From Candidatus Electrothrix rattekaaiensis (lineage in GTDB: Bacteria; Desulfobacterota; Desulfobulbia; Desulfobulbales; Desulfobulbaceae), in contig JAVQMD010000005.1 of the NCBI GenBank assembly GCA_032595675.1, positions 1 through 64,000 of the forward strand: 64,000 nt of DNA, given 5' to 3'. Shown one piece after another: positions 6,728-16,265 of the stretch. Positions within the stretch are counted from its first letter, which is position 1, and every line of letters starts with the position of its first letter. The position numbers and the translations under genes are program-made. The notes under the pieces are model-generated. The model did not search any database and was not told the origin of the DNA. It saw only the letters and a list, made by a program, of their open reading frames with translations.

Positions 6728-8185
6728 ATGGATTTATATAACCTTACCCTGCAACAGGCAAAAGATAAGCTGGTTGCGCGTGAAATCACCTCGGTTGCCT
6801 TAACCGAATCCGTATTGCATCGTATTGATCAGGTTGAGGGCAAGGTCAAGGCCTACCTGAGTTTGCATAAGGATCAGGCAATGGCGGCGGCGGAAGAGGC
6901 GGATAAGAAATTGCAGGCAGGACAGGGCGGTATGCTCTGCGGACTGCCGCTTTCGATCAAGGATGTGCTCTGTACCTCGACCATGCCCACCACCTGCGGT
7001 TCTAAGATCCTGGAAGGCTTTGTTCCTCCCTATGATGCCACGGTGATTGAGAAGCTGAAGACCGCTGACTCGGTGCTCTTGGGTAAGGTGAGTATGGATG
7101 AATTCGCTATGGGTTCCACTAATGAGAACTGCGCTTATAGTGTTCCAGGAAATCCCTGGAAGGCCGGGTACGTGGCAGGCGGTTCCAGCGGTGGTTCTGC
7201 GGCCTCGGTAGCTGCTGGGGAATGTCTAGGCTCCTTGGGGTCGGATACCGGCGGTTCCATCCGTCAGCCTGCTTCTCTTTGCGGGGTGGTGGGTATGAAA
7301 CCCACCTATGGTCGAGTTTCCCGCTACGGGCTGATTGCCTTTGCCTCTTCCCTGGATCAGGTCGGACCCTTGACTAAGGATGTGGCGGACTGCGCCCTGA
7401 TGATGAACGCCATTGCTGGCCATGATCCTCGGGATTCCACCTCGATCAGGCAGGAGGTGCCGGATTATATTGCCGCTCTTCAGGACGGTATGCAGGGGGT
7501 TCGGGTGGGTATCCCCCAGGAATACTTCGGTGACGGGTTGGACCCTGAGGTGGAAAAATCAGTCCGTGCCGGTATTGATATGCTTAAAGAGGCCGGTGCC
7601 GAGATCGTGGAGGTTTCCCTGCCCCACACTCAATATTGCGTAGCGGTTTATTATCTGATCGCTCCGGCAGAGGCCAGCTCCAATCTGGCTCGTTTTGACG
7701 GGGTTCGCTACGGCAAGCGGGATCTTGATGCGGACAGCCTGATTGATATGTATAAACAGACTCGCTCCCAAGGCTTTGGAGACGAAGTGAAACGACGTAT
7801 TCTTATCGGAACCTATGCCCTGTCTGCGGGGTATTATGATGCCTATTATAAAAAGGCCTCTCAGGTGCGCACCCTGATCAAGGATGATTTTGCCAAGGCC
7901 TTTAGCCAATGCGACGTGCTGGCCTCACCGGTTACGCCGACACCTTCCTGGAAAATCGGACAAAAGAGCGGGGATCAGCTCTCCTTGTACCTGTCCGACA
8001 TCCTCACCATTTCTGCTAACTTGGCCGGAACACCGGGTCTCTCGGTGCCCTGCGGTTTTTCCGGCGATGGCCTGCCCATTGGGATGCAGTTGCAGGCAAC
8101 CCATTTTCATGAAGAGGCACTTTTGCGGGCTGCCTGGAATGTGGAACAACGGGCCGGGGTAAAAGACCGCCATCCAGCTCTATGA
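6728..8185 (+). CDS. gatA: Asp-tRNA(Asn)/Glu-tRNA(Gln) amidotransferase subunit A
   Basis: This is a 485-residue amidase-signature protein, the usual length for GatA. GatA releases ammonia from glutamine, which GatB uses to convert Glu-tRNA(Gln) or Asp-tRNA(Asn) to the amidated form. The Ser-cisSer-Lys triad is visible: Lys78 in LPLSIKDVL, a Ser at about 153 in AGGSSGGSAA, and the nucleophile Ser177 in SDTGGSIRQP. The start MDLYNLTLQQAKDKL is typical of the family. gatB and gatC are not in the window, as is common when the subunits are scattered. The next gene overlaps by 4 bases (ATGA), so gatA heads a coupled operon. Confidence 0.93.
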   Translation: MDLYNLTLQQAKDKLVAREITSVALTESVLHRIDQVEGKVKAYLSLHKDQAMAAAEEADKKLQAGQGGMLCGLPLSIKDVLCTSTMPTTCGSKILEGFVPPYDATVIEKLKTADSVLLGKVSMDEFAMGSTNENCAYSVPGNPWKAGYVAGGSSGGSAASVAAGECLGSLGSDTGGSIRQPASLCGVVGMKPTYGRVSRYGLIAFASSLDQVGPLTKDVADCALMMNAIAGHDPRDSTSIRQEVPDYIAALQDGMQGVRVGIPQEYFGDGLDPEVEKSVRAGIDMLKEAGAEIVEVSLPHTQYCVAVYYLIAPAEASSNLARFDGVRYGKRDLDADSLIDMYKQTRSQGFGDEVKRRILIGTYALSAGYYDAYYKKASQVRTLIKDDFAKAFSQCDVLASPVTPTPSWKIGQKSGDQLSLYLSDILTISANLAGTPGLSVPCGFSGDGLPIGMQLQATHFHEEALLRAAWNVEQRAGVKDRHPAL

Positions 8186-10317
8186 AGAGAGAATTGCTGA
8201 CCACATGGACCATAGGGCAGGATAACCCGGCAGCAGTCTGTGGATATTTCCGGCAACAGGCTGAGAGCGGGGTGCAGTTTTTCTGCTTTGATTATTTCGA
8301 CACCTTGGTTGTTCGGGAGATTGAACCGGAATACACCAAGCAGCTTGCGGCCAAGCTGCACAGTCAGCTCCTCAATAACCGCATCCCGCCTGAATCACTC
8401 TATGCCCTGCGGCAGGAGTTGGAACGGGAGATCTGCACCCAGAGTCAGGCTGCCGGTGGCGAACTGGAATTCTATCTGCATACCTTTGCCCCCCTGTATC
8501 GCACCCTGTTGCAGCAAACACTGGGCGATATCCCCCAGCTTGAGGATGAAGCGCGTTTTACCCAACAGATTTTGTCCATAGAAACCGTGGTGGAAAGGGC
8601 GGTGCAACAGCCCTGCGAGGAAGCCATCCAGGTGCTTATCTGGTTGAGGGAGCAGGGTATGTCCACGGTGTTGATCTCTGATTTTTATCTGCCCAGCCCT
8701 TGGTTCCACGTTATGCTGGAAAGCATGGGCATTCGCAAGTACTTTGATCATATCTATATCTCGGCAGATCATGGCGTGGCCAAGAGTTCCGGGCGATTAT
8801 ACCATAAGGTCTGCGCAGAATTGGGATGCCCTCCCGAGCAGATGCTGATGATCGGGGATAATCTCACCTCGGATGTGACACGGCCTGATGATTTAGGGAT
8901 GGCATCTTTGTATCTGCTCAACCCACAGCAAAAGACCTTGTACAGCCGCTGGCAACCGGAGATGCTCAGCGAGTCCACGAGGTTGCGACAGCGTTTTATC
9001 GAGGCAGTGTCCACAGAAGGGGTGTTTAAGGAAATCAGCACCACGCTCTGGTATTTTACCCGTAACCTCTTGGAGACCTTGCAGGAACAAAGGATTCAGG
9101 ATGTTGTCTTCTTCTCCAAAGAGGGTGAGTTTCTGAAAAAGCTCTTTGACCGGATGCAGGATGATCTGTTCGGTTGCCGGGTTATCCGCTCCCATTATCT
9201 CCTGGTGTCCCGCAAAGCCACCTTTCTCGCCTCCTTACGTCCTTTGGCTGAGGAGGGTTTCAGCCGCCTTTTTGCCTATTATCGGGATATCTCCCCCCGA
9301 GATTTTTTGCTCAGCCTGAACTTTGAAGACTCCCTGGCCCGGTCGCTCTGTGCAGAGATAGGTCTTGATTATGAGGCACGGGTGCCCAACCTTGCTGAGA
9401 GCACCGAGTTCCGCTCCTTGCTTGCTGCTGATTCCTTTCAGCGGATTTATGAAGAGCGGCGGATGCAGCAGCAGAGCAATTTCCTGACCTATCTTGACTC
9501 GCTGGGGATTGCCTATGCGCAGGATGGGCTGACCGTTGTCGATGTGGGCTGGAAAGGCTCTATTCAGGAGAATGTCTATAATATCCTGGAAGGGCGGGTG
9601 GATATGCAGGGCTTCTATGCCGGTTTTCTGGTAGCTGCAGAATCCTTGGAGAACAACAGGAAGCAGGGCATCCTCTTTGATAATACCCGGCCCCTCCCGC
9701 ATTTTAACGTGTATAATAATAACCGTTCTCTGTTCGAGATGATGCTCGGTGCCTCGCATGGTAGTGCAGACGGCTATTTCACCCCGGAGCAGTTTGCGCA
9801 ATTGCCGGATGATCATCAGCGAGAAATCAGAGAGAGTATCAGGACAAAAAACGGGAGCGAAAACGGGAGCGAAAACGGAGAAGTCCTCGTCACGACCTTG
9901 GATCTTCCTGAAGAACGTCGTCTTTTCGGCGAGAAAATACGCCCGATTCAGGAACAGATTTTTGCAGATGCCTGCCGCTTGAATCAGGCCTTCCTGCGTT
10001 CAGGCTGTACCGTGCCGGAACCGGAATGGTTTGCCCGTCGCCATGCCAGGATGGTCTTCACTCCCACCACCGAAGAAGTGGAATTCTTTGAGCGTCTCTA
10101 TCATCTGGAAAATTTTGGGGTCTTTGAGTATACCGATTTTTGCACTGATGCCGATCTCTCGCTGAAAGAACGTTGGCAAAATTTTGTTACGCTCCGCAAG
10201 GATCCAGCCATTCTGGAAATGGGGACTTGGCCACCGATTATTCTCCGACGTCTTGGTTTGGATTTTTATCGCCATATTAATGGCTACAGGCGTTTGCGGC
10301 GTGAGTTCAAGGGATGA
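8182..10317 (+). CDS. Large HAD-superfamily hydrolase-like protein
   Basis: This 711-residue protein overlaps gatA by ATGA. All four HAD motifs are in its first 230 residues: I in CFDYFDTLVVR (Asp37 and Asp40), II in VLISDFYLP, III around the Lys of AKSSGRLYHK, and IV in MIGDNLTSDV. The remaining 480 residues are a large C-terminal region with a VVDVGWKGSIQENVYNIL motif. Proteins of this layout occur with glycosyltransferases in polysaccharide loci, which fits the glycosyltransferases at 13.6-15.6 kb. A short low-complexity insert (NGSENGSENGE) lies near residue 560. The substrate is unknown; phosphatase activity is inferred from the motifs. Confidence 0.7.
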   Translation: MKRELLTTWTIGQDNPAAVCGYFRQQAESGVQFFCFDYFDTLVVREIEPEYTKQLAAKLHSQLLNNRIPPESLYALRQELEREICTQSQAAGGELEFYLHTFAPLYRTLLQQTLGDIPQLEDEARFTQQILSIETVVERAVQQPCEEAIQVLIWLREQGMSTVLISDFYLPSPWFHVMLESMGIRKYFDHIYISADHGVAKSSGRLYHKVCAELGCPPEQMLMIGDNLTSDVTRPDDLGMASLYLLNPQQKTLYSRWQPEMLSESTRLRQRFIEAVSTEGVFKEISTTLWYFTRNLLETLQEQRIQDVVFFSKEGEFLKKLFDRMQDDLFGCRVIRSHYLLVSRKATFLASLRPLAEEGFSRLFAYYRDISPRDFLLSLNFEDSLARSLCAEIGLDYEARVPNLAESTEFRSLLAADSFQRIYEERRMQQQSNFLTYLDSLGIAYAQDGLTVVDVGWKGSIQENVYNILEGRVDMQGFYAGFLVAAESLENNRKQGILFDNTRPLPHFNVYNNNRSLFEMMLGASHGSADGYFTPEQFAQLPDDHQREIRESIRTKNGSENGSENGEVLVTTLDLPEERRLFGEKIRPIQEQIFADACRLNQAFLRSGCTVPEPEWFARRHARMVFTPTTEEVEFFERLYHLENFGVFEYTDFCTDADLSLKERWQNFVTLRKDPAILEMGTWPPIILRRLGLDFYRHINGYRRLRREFKG

Positions 10318-11408
10318 AGAGCAGAGCGGGGCGGAAAAGCAGAGTTGTTATCTGCATTATCTGCATTATCTGCATTGCCTGCATGGTTGTTGCCTGCCGG
10401 GAAAAAGGGGAGCCGTTGTCGGAAGAAGCATCGGGAAAATTATCAAGAGAATTATCGAAAGAGGTACCTCGGTTAATTCTTGACACAGATCTCTCTTCGG
10501 ATGTTGATGATGTCGGTGCTGTTGCCCTGCTGCACGGTTTGGCGGATCAGGGCAAGGTGGAGATTCTGGCCATGCAGGTTTCCTCAGGCGATCCGTGGAG
10601 TGTTCCCTGTCTGGATGCCCTGAATACTTGGTTCGGTCGCCCTGATATTCCCATCGGGATGGTTAAGGGCAAGGCTGTCCGGCACGAGTCGAAATATACC
10701 CGAATTATAAGCGAAGGATTTCCCCATAACAGCGGGACCAGTGAAGACGCACTGGACGCACCGGATGCGGTGGAGATCTATCGGCGTATTTTGCATGAGC
10801 AGCCGGATCAGACCGTGACCTTGGTGACCATCGGCTATTTGACCAATCTGGCGAACCTCCTGCAATCGGAAGCCGATGAGATATCTCCGCTGAACGGGGT
10901 TGAGCTGGTTCGGCAAAAGGTACAGCGTTTGGTCTGCATGGGCGGAGAATATCCTTCCGGCAGAGAGTGGAATTTTTATCAAGACAGTGCCGCAGCGGCC
11001 TCGGTGGTTGAGCAGTGGCCGACCCCCGTGATTTTCAGCGGTTTTGAGATTGGGAAAGACGTGCTGACCGGGGCTGGATTGCAAGAGGCGGCCCCGCTTA
11101 ATCCGGTGCGCCGTAGCTATGAACTGTATAACGGTCTGACAGATCGTCCCAGTTGGGATCAGGTGGCTGTATACTCTGCTGTTATGACGGCACATGGCCA
11201 GCAAACAAAGCTTTGGTCGAAAAATTCGGGCAGAAATATGGTACGGCCCGACGGCAGCAATTATTGGCTCAATAAGCGGGAGGAGAGTGCAGATCATGCC
11301 TATCTTGTTCAGCGTGCAGATACCGCTGCTCTTGCCACTCTGTTTGAAGAGTTGATGCTGACGCAGCCTACCTCGCTCACATCTCGGCCCATCAGGCCGG
11401 GACAATAA
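10314..11408 (+). CDS. Nucleoside hydrolase family lipoprotein
   Basis: This overlaps the HAD gene by ATGA. A basic start and a hydrophobic signal end in a lipobox (VVAC, Cys28), so the protein is predicted to be a membrane-anchored lipoprotein. The catalytic Ca-binding motif of inosine-uridine-type nucleoside N-ribohydrolases is present as LILDTDLSSDVDD (residues 54-66), followed by the expected VTLVTIGYLTNLANLL and VCMGGEYP blocks. Family members cleave the N-glycosidic bond of ribonucleosides to give base and ribose. Periplasmic attachment suggests salvage of external nucleosides or a modified substrate. A cytosolic role would not fit the lipobox. Confidence 0.8.
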   Translation: MKSRAGRKSRVVICIICIICIACMVVACREKGEPLSEEASGKLSRELSKEVPRLILDTDLSSDVDDVGAVALLHGLADQGKVEILAMQVSSGDPWSVPCLDALNTWFGRPDIPIGMVKGKAVRHESKYTRIISEGFPHNSGTSEDALDAPDAVEIYRRILHEQPDQTVTLVTIGYLTNLANLLQSEADEISPLNGVELVRQKVQRLVCMGGEYPSGREWNFYQDSAAAASVVEQWPTPVIFSGFEIGKDVLTGAGLQEAAPLNPVRRSYELYNGLTDRPSWDQVAVYSAVMTAHGQQTKLWSKNSGRNMVRPDGSNYWLNKREESADHAYLVQRADTAALATLFEELMLTQPTSLTSRPIRPGQ

Positions 11409-11451
11409 ATAATGAAAAGGGCGGGCACCCTGCCGACCATTTTATATAAAC

Positions 11452-13629
11452 GTGTTCCCAGTGTGTAATAAGCTTTTTTTGCAAAACGGTAACTGGTCTT
11501 CCAGGCTATTCCCCCCTTTGCTTTTTCTCTTTTTGTTCGGTTATTTTTTTTACGGTACAGGATGGTATGAGCCCGCCCGCTTGATTATTGAAGGAAAGGC
11601 CCCTGATACGAATGCTGTTGTCAATCTGCAATGGGATTCCGGGAACGGGTATAACACCTATGAACAGGAACGCTTTTCGTTCCTGCCCTTTCGAGGCAGC
11701 CCGGTTAAGCCTTTGGAAATTGTCCTGTCCGGCGGCAGTGAGAAAAATGAGCTGGCAAAGAACAGCCGGGTGGTGCTGACAGAAATCAGGGTTGATGATA
11801 AAGGGCAGCCTATCCCGAAAGAATACTTGCATGAGGTTCGCCATGTCCGGGGAGCCGGGTGGTTTTTCGAATCAGAAGAATCAAGCATAACCTTGGCGGT
11901 ACCGGGAGAAAAGCAGCTTTATTTTTCCCTGAAAACCAATGATCGGTCAGGGATCGTTCGGGTAACCATGAATGGATTTGAGACGGTCCACGATCTCTAT
12001 CGAGGGAACTGGGAAATCCTCCAGGCAAAGCTGAACTACTGGCTCCTGGATGAACAGGGTGCGTTTTCTGTCTGGGCGAAGATGCCGCGATATGCGGTAG
12101 ATTCCTTGCGTCTTTCCTTTCCTTTGGGAACTTCCCTGACCTTGCTTGCTCTGCGTACAAAATCAGGTCGAGTTATTCAGCTGCCTTTGCCGGATGCTCA
12201 GGAAGAGGGGCTGGTGAGGGGGCAGGTGACGGGGGAAGTGAGCATTGCTAACCCGACCCGCCACCTGAAGCGTTATTTCCATAAGGGTTGGATTCTTTAT
12301 CAGATTGTCTTTGCCGCTCTGTTGACTTGGCTTGTCTGTGCCCTGCGCAGCTTTGTCCAGAAGCAGGGAGGGCTGAAAACAGTTTTATTCGGCAGAGCGT
12401 TTCGTCCCTTTTGGGGATTTTTTCTCGGTGCCTGCGCTGTGTACACGGTGTATCTGTTGGCCTTTTGGCCCGGCCTGATGTCGGTTGATTCCTTAAATAT
12501 CTGGCGTGCAGCTTGGTTGCCAGATGTTATGATCAATAATCATCCTGTGCTCAATGTCATTTGGTACACCTTTCTCCTCCACCTCTGGAATCATACAGCT
12601 GTGGTACCTCTTTCCCAGGTTATCCTGCTGTCGCTTTTGATTGCAGCTTTCTTTTCTTTTTGTCATCGACAGGGAGTCAGCCTGCTTCTGCTTTTGCCCT
12701 GCTATGCTCTCCTGCTTTTCTCCATCCCTGTGGGCTGCTATACTATAGCTCTCTGGAAAGATATACCCTTTGCTCTGCTCGTGGTTTTCTGGGGGCTAGT
12801 CCCAGCGTATTTCTTTGTACGGAAAAGGGCGGGGCAGAAACAAGATGGAGTAGAGAGCAAGCGTCCTCTTCATTTGACCCTGTCGTCGGGGCTTACCCTG
12901 CTGCTTCTCTTTCTTGCCCTTCTGCTTTTTCGTCATAATGGAATTATTTACCTCGCCGTCATCCCCCTGCTTTTTATCATAGGAGGCCTTGTTCGGATTC
13001 CTAAGATAGTCACCATCATCTCCTGTTGCGCTGGTATGCTTATCCTCTGGCTGGTGGTCTTTCCCCCGAAAACGATCAGAAGTGCCTCGTATTTTCAGGA
13101 TTTGACCCGGTCCTATCTCCAAGAGCTGAATCAGGAGTCGGTGTTGAGCCGGGTAAAGCAGGGGGTATCCCGTTATCCTCGTCTCTTGGATTTGAAAAAG
13201 AATTGGCAGGAGAGTGATGCCTGGCATTATTTTCTTGGTGATCGCTATGCACATACTTTTCTTCGTCAGACCGGCTGGAATGACTCTCATAAGTATGCTT
13301 CGTCGGAGACTGATTCGCTCTTTCCCTCCTTACGGGCAGCTTTGCTCAGCGTGTACGAAAATTCCTTGGAGTATCCTTGGATCTATTTCTCCTGGAACCC
13401 TTTTTGGTTGTTATATCTCTTTCCCCTGAGTATGCTGTTCTACCGTCAGTTCCCGCTTTCCGCGCTTTTCTCGTCAGTGATTATGGTGCAGATTATTGCC
13501 TTGCTTTTTTTGGTTGGGACAGTGAATTGGCGCTATTATTATTTTGTTCTCTTAGGAGGATATTTTTTGCTTCCGCTTATGCTACTTGATAGCCGTTTTC
13601 TGCTGTTGAAAAAAAGGAACGGTTTTTGA
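11452..13629 (+). CDS. Polytopic membrane protein, GT-C glycosyltransferase-like
   Basis: This 725-residue protein has one N-terminal membrane segment, then an extracytoplasmic beta-rich domain of about 230 residues (to residue 260), then about ten hydrophobic segments. The motif MSVDSLNIWRAAWLPDVMINNHP in the loop after the third membrane segment has the acidic residues and NHP signature seen in GT-C and DUF6020-type putative polyprenyl-phosphate-sugar transferases. A role in cell-surface polysaccharide or protein glycosylation is inferred, supported by the two glycosyltransferase genes directly downstream. The start is uncertain: GTG at 11452 and GTG at 11461 are both possible. Confidence 0.65.
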   Translation: MFPVCNKLFLQNGNWSSRLFPPLLFLFLFGYFFYGTGWYEPARLIIEGKAPDTNAVVNLQWDSGNGYNTYEQERFSFLPFRGSPVKPLEIVLSGGSEKNELAKNSRVVLTEIRVDDKGQPIPKEYLHEVRHVRGAGWFFESEESSITLAVPGEKQLYFSLKTNDRSGIVRVTMNGFETVHDLYRGNWEILQAKLNYWLLDEQGAFSVWAKMPRYAVDSLRLSFPLGTSLTLLALRTKSGRVIQLPLPDAQEEGLVRGQVTGEVSIANPTRHLKRYFHKGWILYQIVFAALLTWLVCALRSFVQKQGGLKTVLFGRAFRPFWGFFLGACAVYTVYLLAFWPGLMSVDSLNIWRAAWLPDVMINNHPVLNVIWYTFLLHLWNHTAVVPLSQVILLSLLIAAFFSFCHRQGVSLLLLLPCYALLLFSIPVGCYTIALWKDIPFALLVVFWGLVPAYFFVRKRAGQKQDGVESKRPLHLTLSSGLTLLLLFLALLLFRHNGIIYLAVIPLLFIIGGLVRIPKIVTIISCCAGMLILWLVVFPPKTIRSASYFQDLTRSYLQELNQESVLSRVKQGVSRYPRLLDLKKNWQESDAWHYFLGDRYAHTFLRQTGWNDSHKYASSETDSLFPSLRAALLSVYENSLEYPWIYFSWNPFWLLYLFPLSMLFYRQFPLSALFSSVIMVQIIALLFLVGTVNWRYYYFVLLGGYFLLPLMLLDSRFLLLKKRNGF

Positions 13630-13635
13630 TATATT

Positions 13636-14442
13636 ATGCGCTTTTCCATTATTACACCGAGCTATAATACTGTTCCTTATCTGGAGCAGACCATCCAGTC
13701 TGTTCTTGCACAACAGGAGGGGCAGGGTGTTTCTCTTGAATATATCGTGGTTGATGGTGGAAGCACGGATGGCTCGCAGGAGATCCTCCAGCACTATGCC
13801 CAGGATATCACCCATACAGTGATAGAGCCTGATACCGGTCCGGCTAATGCCATTAATAAGGGTTTGCGGCTGGCCACCGGTGAGGTCATTGCTTGGCTGA
13901 ATGCCGATGATGTTTATTATCCGAGAACCTTGGAGCGCGTTGGTCAGGCCTTGGCCTGTCGGCCTGATGCGGCCTTCTGTTTCGGTGGCTGTCCGATTAT
14001 TGATGAGCAGGGACAGGAAATTCGTTCCGGGATTACTCGTTTTAAGGAGTCCTTTTATCCCGTTTCCTCCCGCTTCACCTATCAATGCATCAACTATCTT
14101 TCCCAGCCTGCTTTGTTTTTTCGTCGTCAGGCCGTAGAACAGGCAGGTTTGCTGCCGGAAAACATGGTGGCTGCCTGGGATTACCAGTTTATTCTTCGCC
14201 TCTGGCATTGCGGTGATGGGGTTGAGGTAGCTGGTCCGCCGCTTTCCGCCTTTCGTTGGCATGAAGGATCAATTAGCGGGCAGAATTTTCAGGTCCAGTT
14301 TGAGGAAGAGTATCTGGCTGCAAAGGCAGATGCCGGTACCCTGAGCCTCCAGACCCTGCTCCATTTTTGTGTTCGCTGGGGGATTGTTGGGGCCTATTCG
14401 GCAATGGCTGGCTTGCGAAGAAGAACCGGACAGGCAGAGTAA
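13636..14442 (+). CDS. Family 2 glycosyltransferase
   Basis: This 268-residue protein starts 6 bases after the membrane protein. It has the GT-A fold signature: FSIITPSYNTVPYLEQTIQSV, the nucleotide-binding VVDGGSTDGS, and a DXD-equivalent LNADDVYYP. Such enzymes transfer a sugar from a nucleotide donor onto a lipid-linked or saccharide acceptor on the cytoplasmic face. It resembles the WcaA/colanic-acid type of GT2 by layout. Its position between the membrane protein and a GT4 enzyme indicates a small surface-glycan operon. Confidence 0.88.
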   Translation: MRFSIITPSYNTVPYLEQTIQSVLAQQEGQGVSLEYIVVDGGSTDGSQEILQHYAQDITHTVIEPDTGPANAINKGLRLATGEVIAWLNADDVYYPRTLERVGQALACRPDAAFCFGGCPIIDEQGQEIRSGITRFKESFYPVSSRFTYQCINYLSQPALFFRRQAVEQAGLLPENMVAAWDYQFILRLWHCGDGVEVAGPPLSAFRWHEGSISGQNFQVQFEEEYLAAKADAGTLSLQTLLHFCVRWGIVGAYSAMAGLRRRTGQAE

Positions 14443-14447
14443 GAGTA

Positions 14448-15590
14448 GTGCGTATCGGAATCAATACCCTGTTTCTTGTTCCGGGTGACGTGGGCGGGAC
14501 AGAGATCTATCTTCGCCGCAATCTCCTAGCTATGGTGGCCGACAATCCTCATGATGTTTTTGTCCTGTTCACCACCTTGGATAACCAAGGGCTTTTTCGT
14601 GATGAACTGAAGTCCTTTGCCAATGTGGAATATGTTGGTCTGCGGTTTCGTGCAGCGATCAGGCCCTTACGTATTATCTGCGAACAAATTCTTCTGCCTT
14701 GGTATGTCTGGAAGAGTAAGGTGGCTGTGCTCTGGTCTCCGGGCTATACCGCACCGGCCCTGTGCAGCTGTCCGCAGGCAGTGACGGTGCATGATCTTCA
14801 GTATAAGAGTCACCCGGATGATCTGACTTTTTTGGAGCGCATCACCCTTGACGCGCTGGTGCGAACAGCCTGTCACCAATGTGAGGCGGTTATCGCTGTT
14901 TCAGAGTTCTCCAAAAAGGAAATACTGCGCTACGGTTTTGCTGCTGTGCAGAAGGTGCATGCTGTACTTGAGGGCGTTGAGCCTGATTTTGCCCGTCCTG
15001 TCACGGAAGAGGAAACAGTGCAACTGCCGGTTGCAGGCAGGCCCTACATTCTTTGTGTGGCCCATACCTACCCTCATAAACAGGTGCATTTGTTGATAGA
15101 GGCCTTTTCCCGTCTTGCCGAGAAGATCCCCCATCATCTGGTCTTGGTCGGACGTCCGAGGAGAGGGGAAGGACGGGTTGAGGAAAGTCTTGCCGTCTGT
15201 CCCGCAAGAGATCGTATCCACCGTCTTGCCAGCTTGGAGTATACGGAGTTAAGGTCGCTGTATCAGCAGGCAGATGTCTTTGTCCTGCCTTCGGAGTACG
15301 AGGGCTTTGGCCTGCCGGTCCTGGAGGCCCTGCTTGCCGGTGTATTGGTGGTCACCACGAAGAAGGCCTCTTTGCCTGAGGTGGGTGGGGATTGTGCAAG
15401 CTATGTGCGGCAAAGTTCTTCAGAGGATTTTGCCGAAGCAATTGCTGATGTCCTCGGAAAAACTTCCAATGAACGGGCAGAAATGATCGACAGAGGTCGG
15501 GCTTGGGCACAGGAATTTACTTGGAAAAAGTCAGCTGCATGCATCTTGCATATACTTAAAGATATTGCAGGGGGACTTGAACCTTTGTAG
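14448..15590 (+). CDS. Family 4 glycosyltransferase
   Basis: The start is placed at GTG 14448 (VRIGINTLFLVPGDVGGTE), 5 bases after the GT2 stop; the frame is open further upstream but only within the preceding gene. The product is about 380 residues with two Rossmann-like halves. It has an N-terminal GGTEIYLRRNL acceptor-side motif and a C-terminal donor site, PSEYEGFGLPVLEAL, with the EX7E pattern of retaining GT-B enzymes. Likely role: mannosyl- or related transfer in the same surface-glycan pathway as the preceding two genes. Confidence 0.88.
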   Translation: MRIGINTLFLVPGDVGGTEIYLRRNLLAMVADNPHDVFVLFTTLDNQGLFRDELKSFANVEYVGLRFRAAIRPLRIICEQILLPWYVWKSKVAVLWSPGYTAPALCSCPQAVTVHDLQYKSHPDDLTFLERITLDALVRTACHQCEAVIAVSEFSKKEILRYGFAAVQKVHAVLEGVEPDFARPVTEEETVQLPVAGRPYILCVAHTYPHKQVHLLIEAFSRLAEKIPHHLVLVGRPRRGEGRVEESLAVCPARDRIHRLASLEYTELRSLYQQADVFVLPSEYEGFGLPVLEALLAGVLVVTTKKASLPEVGGDCASYVRQSSSEDFAEAIADVLGKTSNERAEMIDRGRAWAQEFTWKKSAACILHILKDIAGGLEPL

Positions 15591-15711
15591 CGTCAAGATA
15601 TTTTTTGTTTGCAAAAACCAACCGGTTATGCCAGTATTTGAAGACGATTTCCTGTCCTGTTCCACTGCGGAGCAGGATATTTTTCTTTCAACCTTAGTAA
15701 AAAAGAGCACC

Positions 15712-16263
15712 ATGAACTGGTTTAAAAAAAAGGAGAAACCCTCTCAGGAGGAGAATGACAAGCAAGATGTCACCCGTGGTCTGCTTATCTTTGCCCATCC
15801 GACAACGGTTATTGATGTTGAACATATTTTGCGGGACGAAGGATATGAAATTCGGGTTGTCAGCCCGCCACCATCTTATCGTACTGGCTGTGACCTCAGT
15901 GTGGAGTTTCCCATGGAGGCAGAAGCCGCTATCACCGAGTTGTTGAATAACGCGAATCTTACGCCTTTGGATGTGGTTCCCATTACCTCTAAGGGGATGG
16001 AGCCACTCCATTTTGTTCGGAAGAAATGGTATGGTAAGTACCTGATGGTCAGAGCGGCGAATATGAAGATAACTGTGGATACCGAGACCAAGATCATCGT
16101 CAATATTTCCGGTGGGGGCTGTCCCGATGTCCCGTATCTGGCAACGGAACTCATCGGTCAGCACATCAACGAGGCTCCTGATCTTACCGAGGTCGGTTTT
16201 TCTCTCTGTGCCTACTCATTGAACACTGCCCGGGAAGAGCTTGTCCGGGAAATAGGAGCGTAA
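15712..16263 (+). CDS. DUF3343-like protein
   Basis: The ATG at 15712 (MNWFKKKEKPSQEENDKQD) is preferred; the frame stays open upstream to 15565 without a good ribosome site. The product has about 183 residues. Residues 22-65 (GLLIFAHPTTVIDVEHIL, then PPPSYRTGCDLSVEF) resemble DUF3343 proteins, which carry a conserved Cys in the position of the C in RTGCD. A second part follows with VNISGGGCPDVPYLA. DUF3343 proteins have been linked to sulfur or selenium handling, which I treat as tentative. It ends 2 bases before the kinase-like gene, so the two are probably functionally paired. Confidence 0.6.
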   Translation: MNWFKKKEKPSQEENDKQDVTRGLLIFAHPTTVIDVEHILRDEGYEIRVVSPPPSYRTGCDLSVEFPMEAEAAITELLNNANLTPLDVVPITSKGMEPLHFVRKKWYGKYLMVRAANMKITVDTETKIIVNISGGGCPDVPYLATELIGQHINEAPDLTEVGFSLCAYSLNTAREELVREIGA

Positions 16264-16265
16264 TT

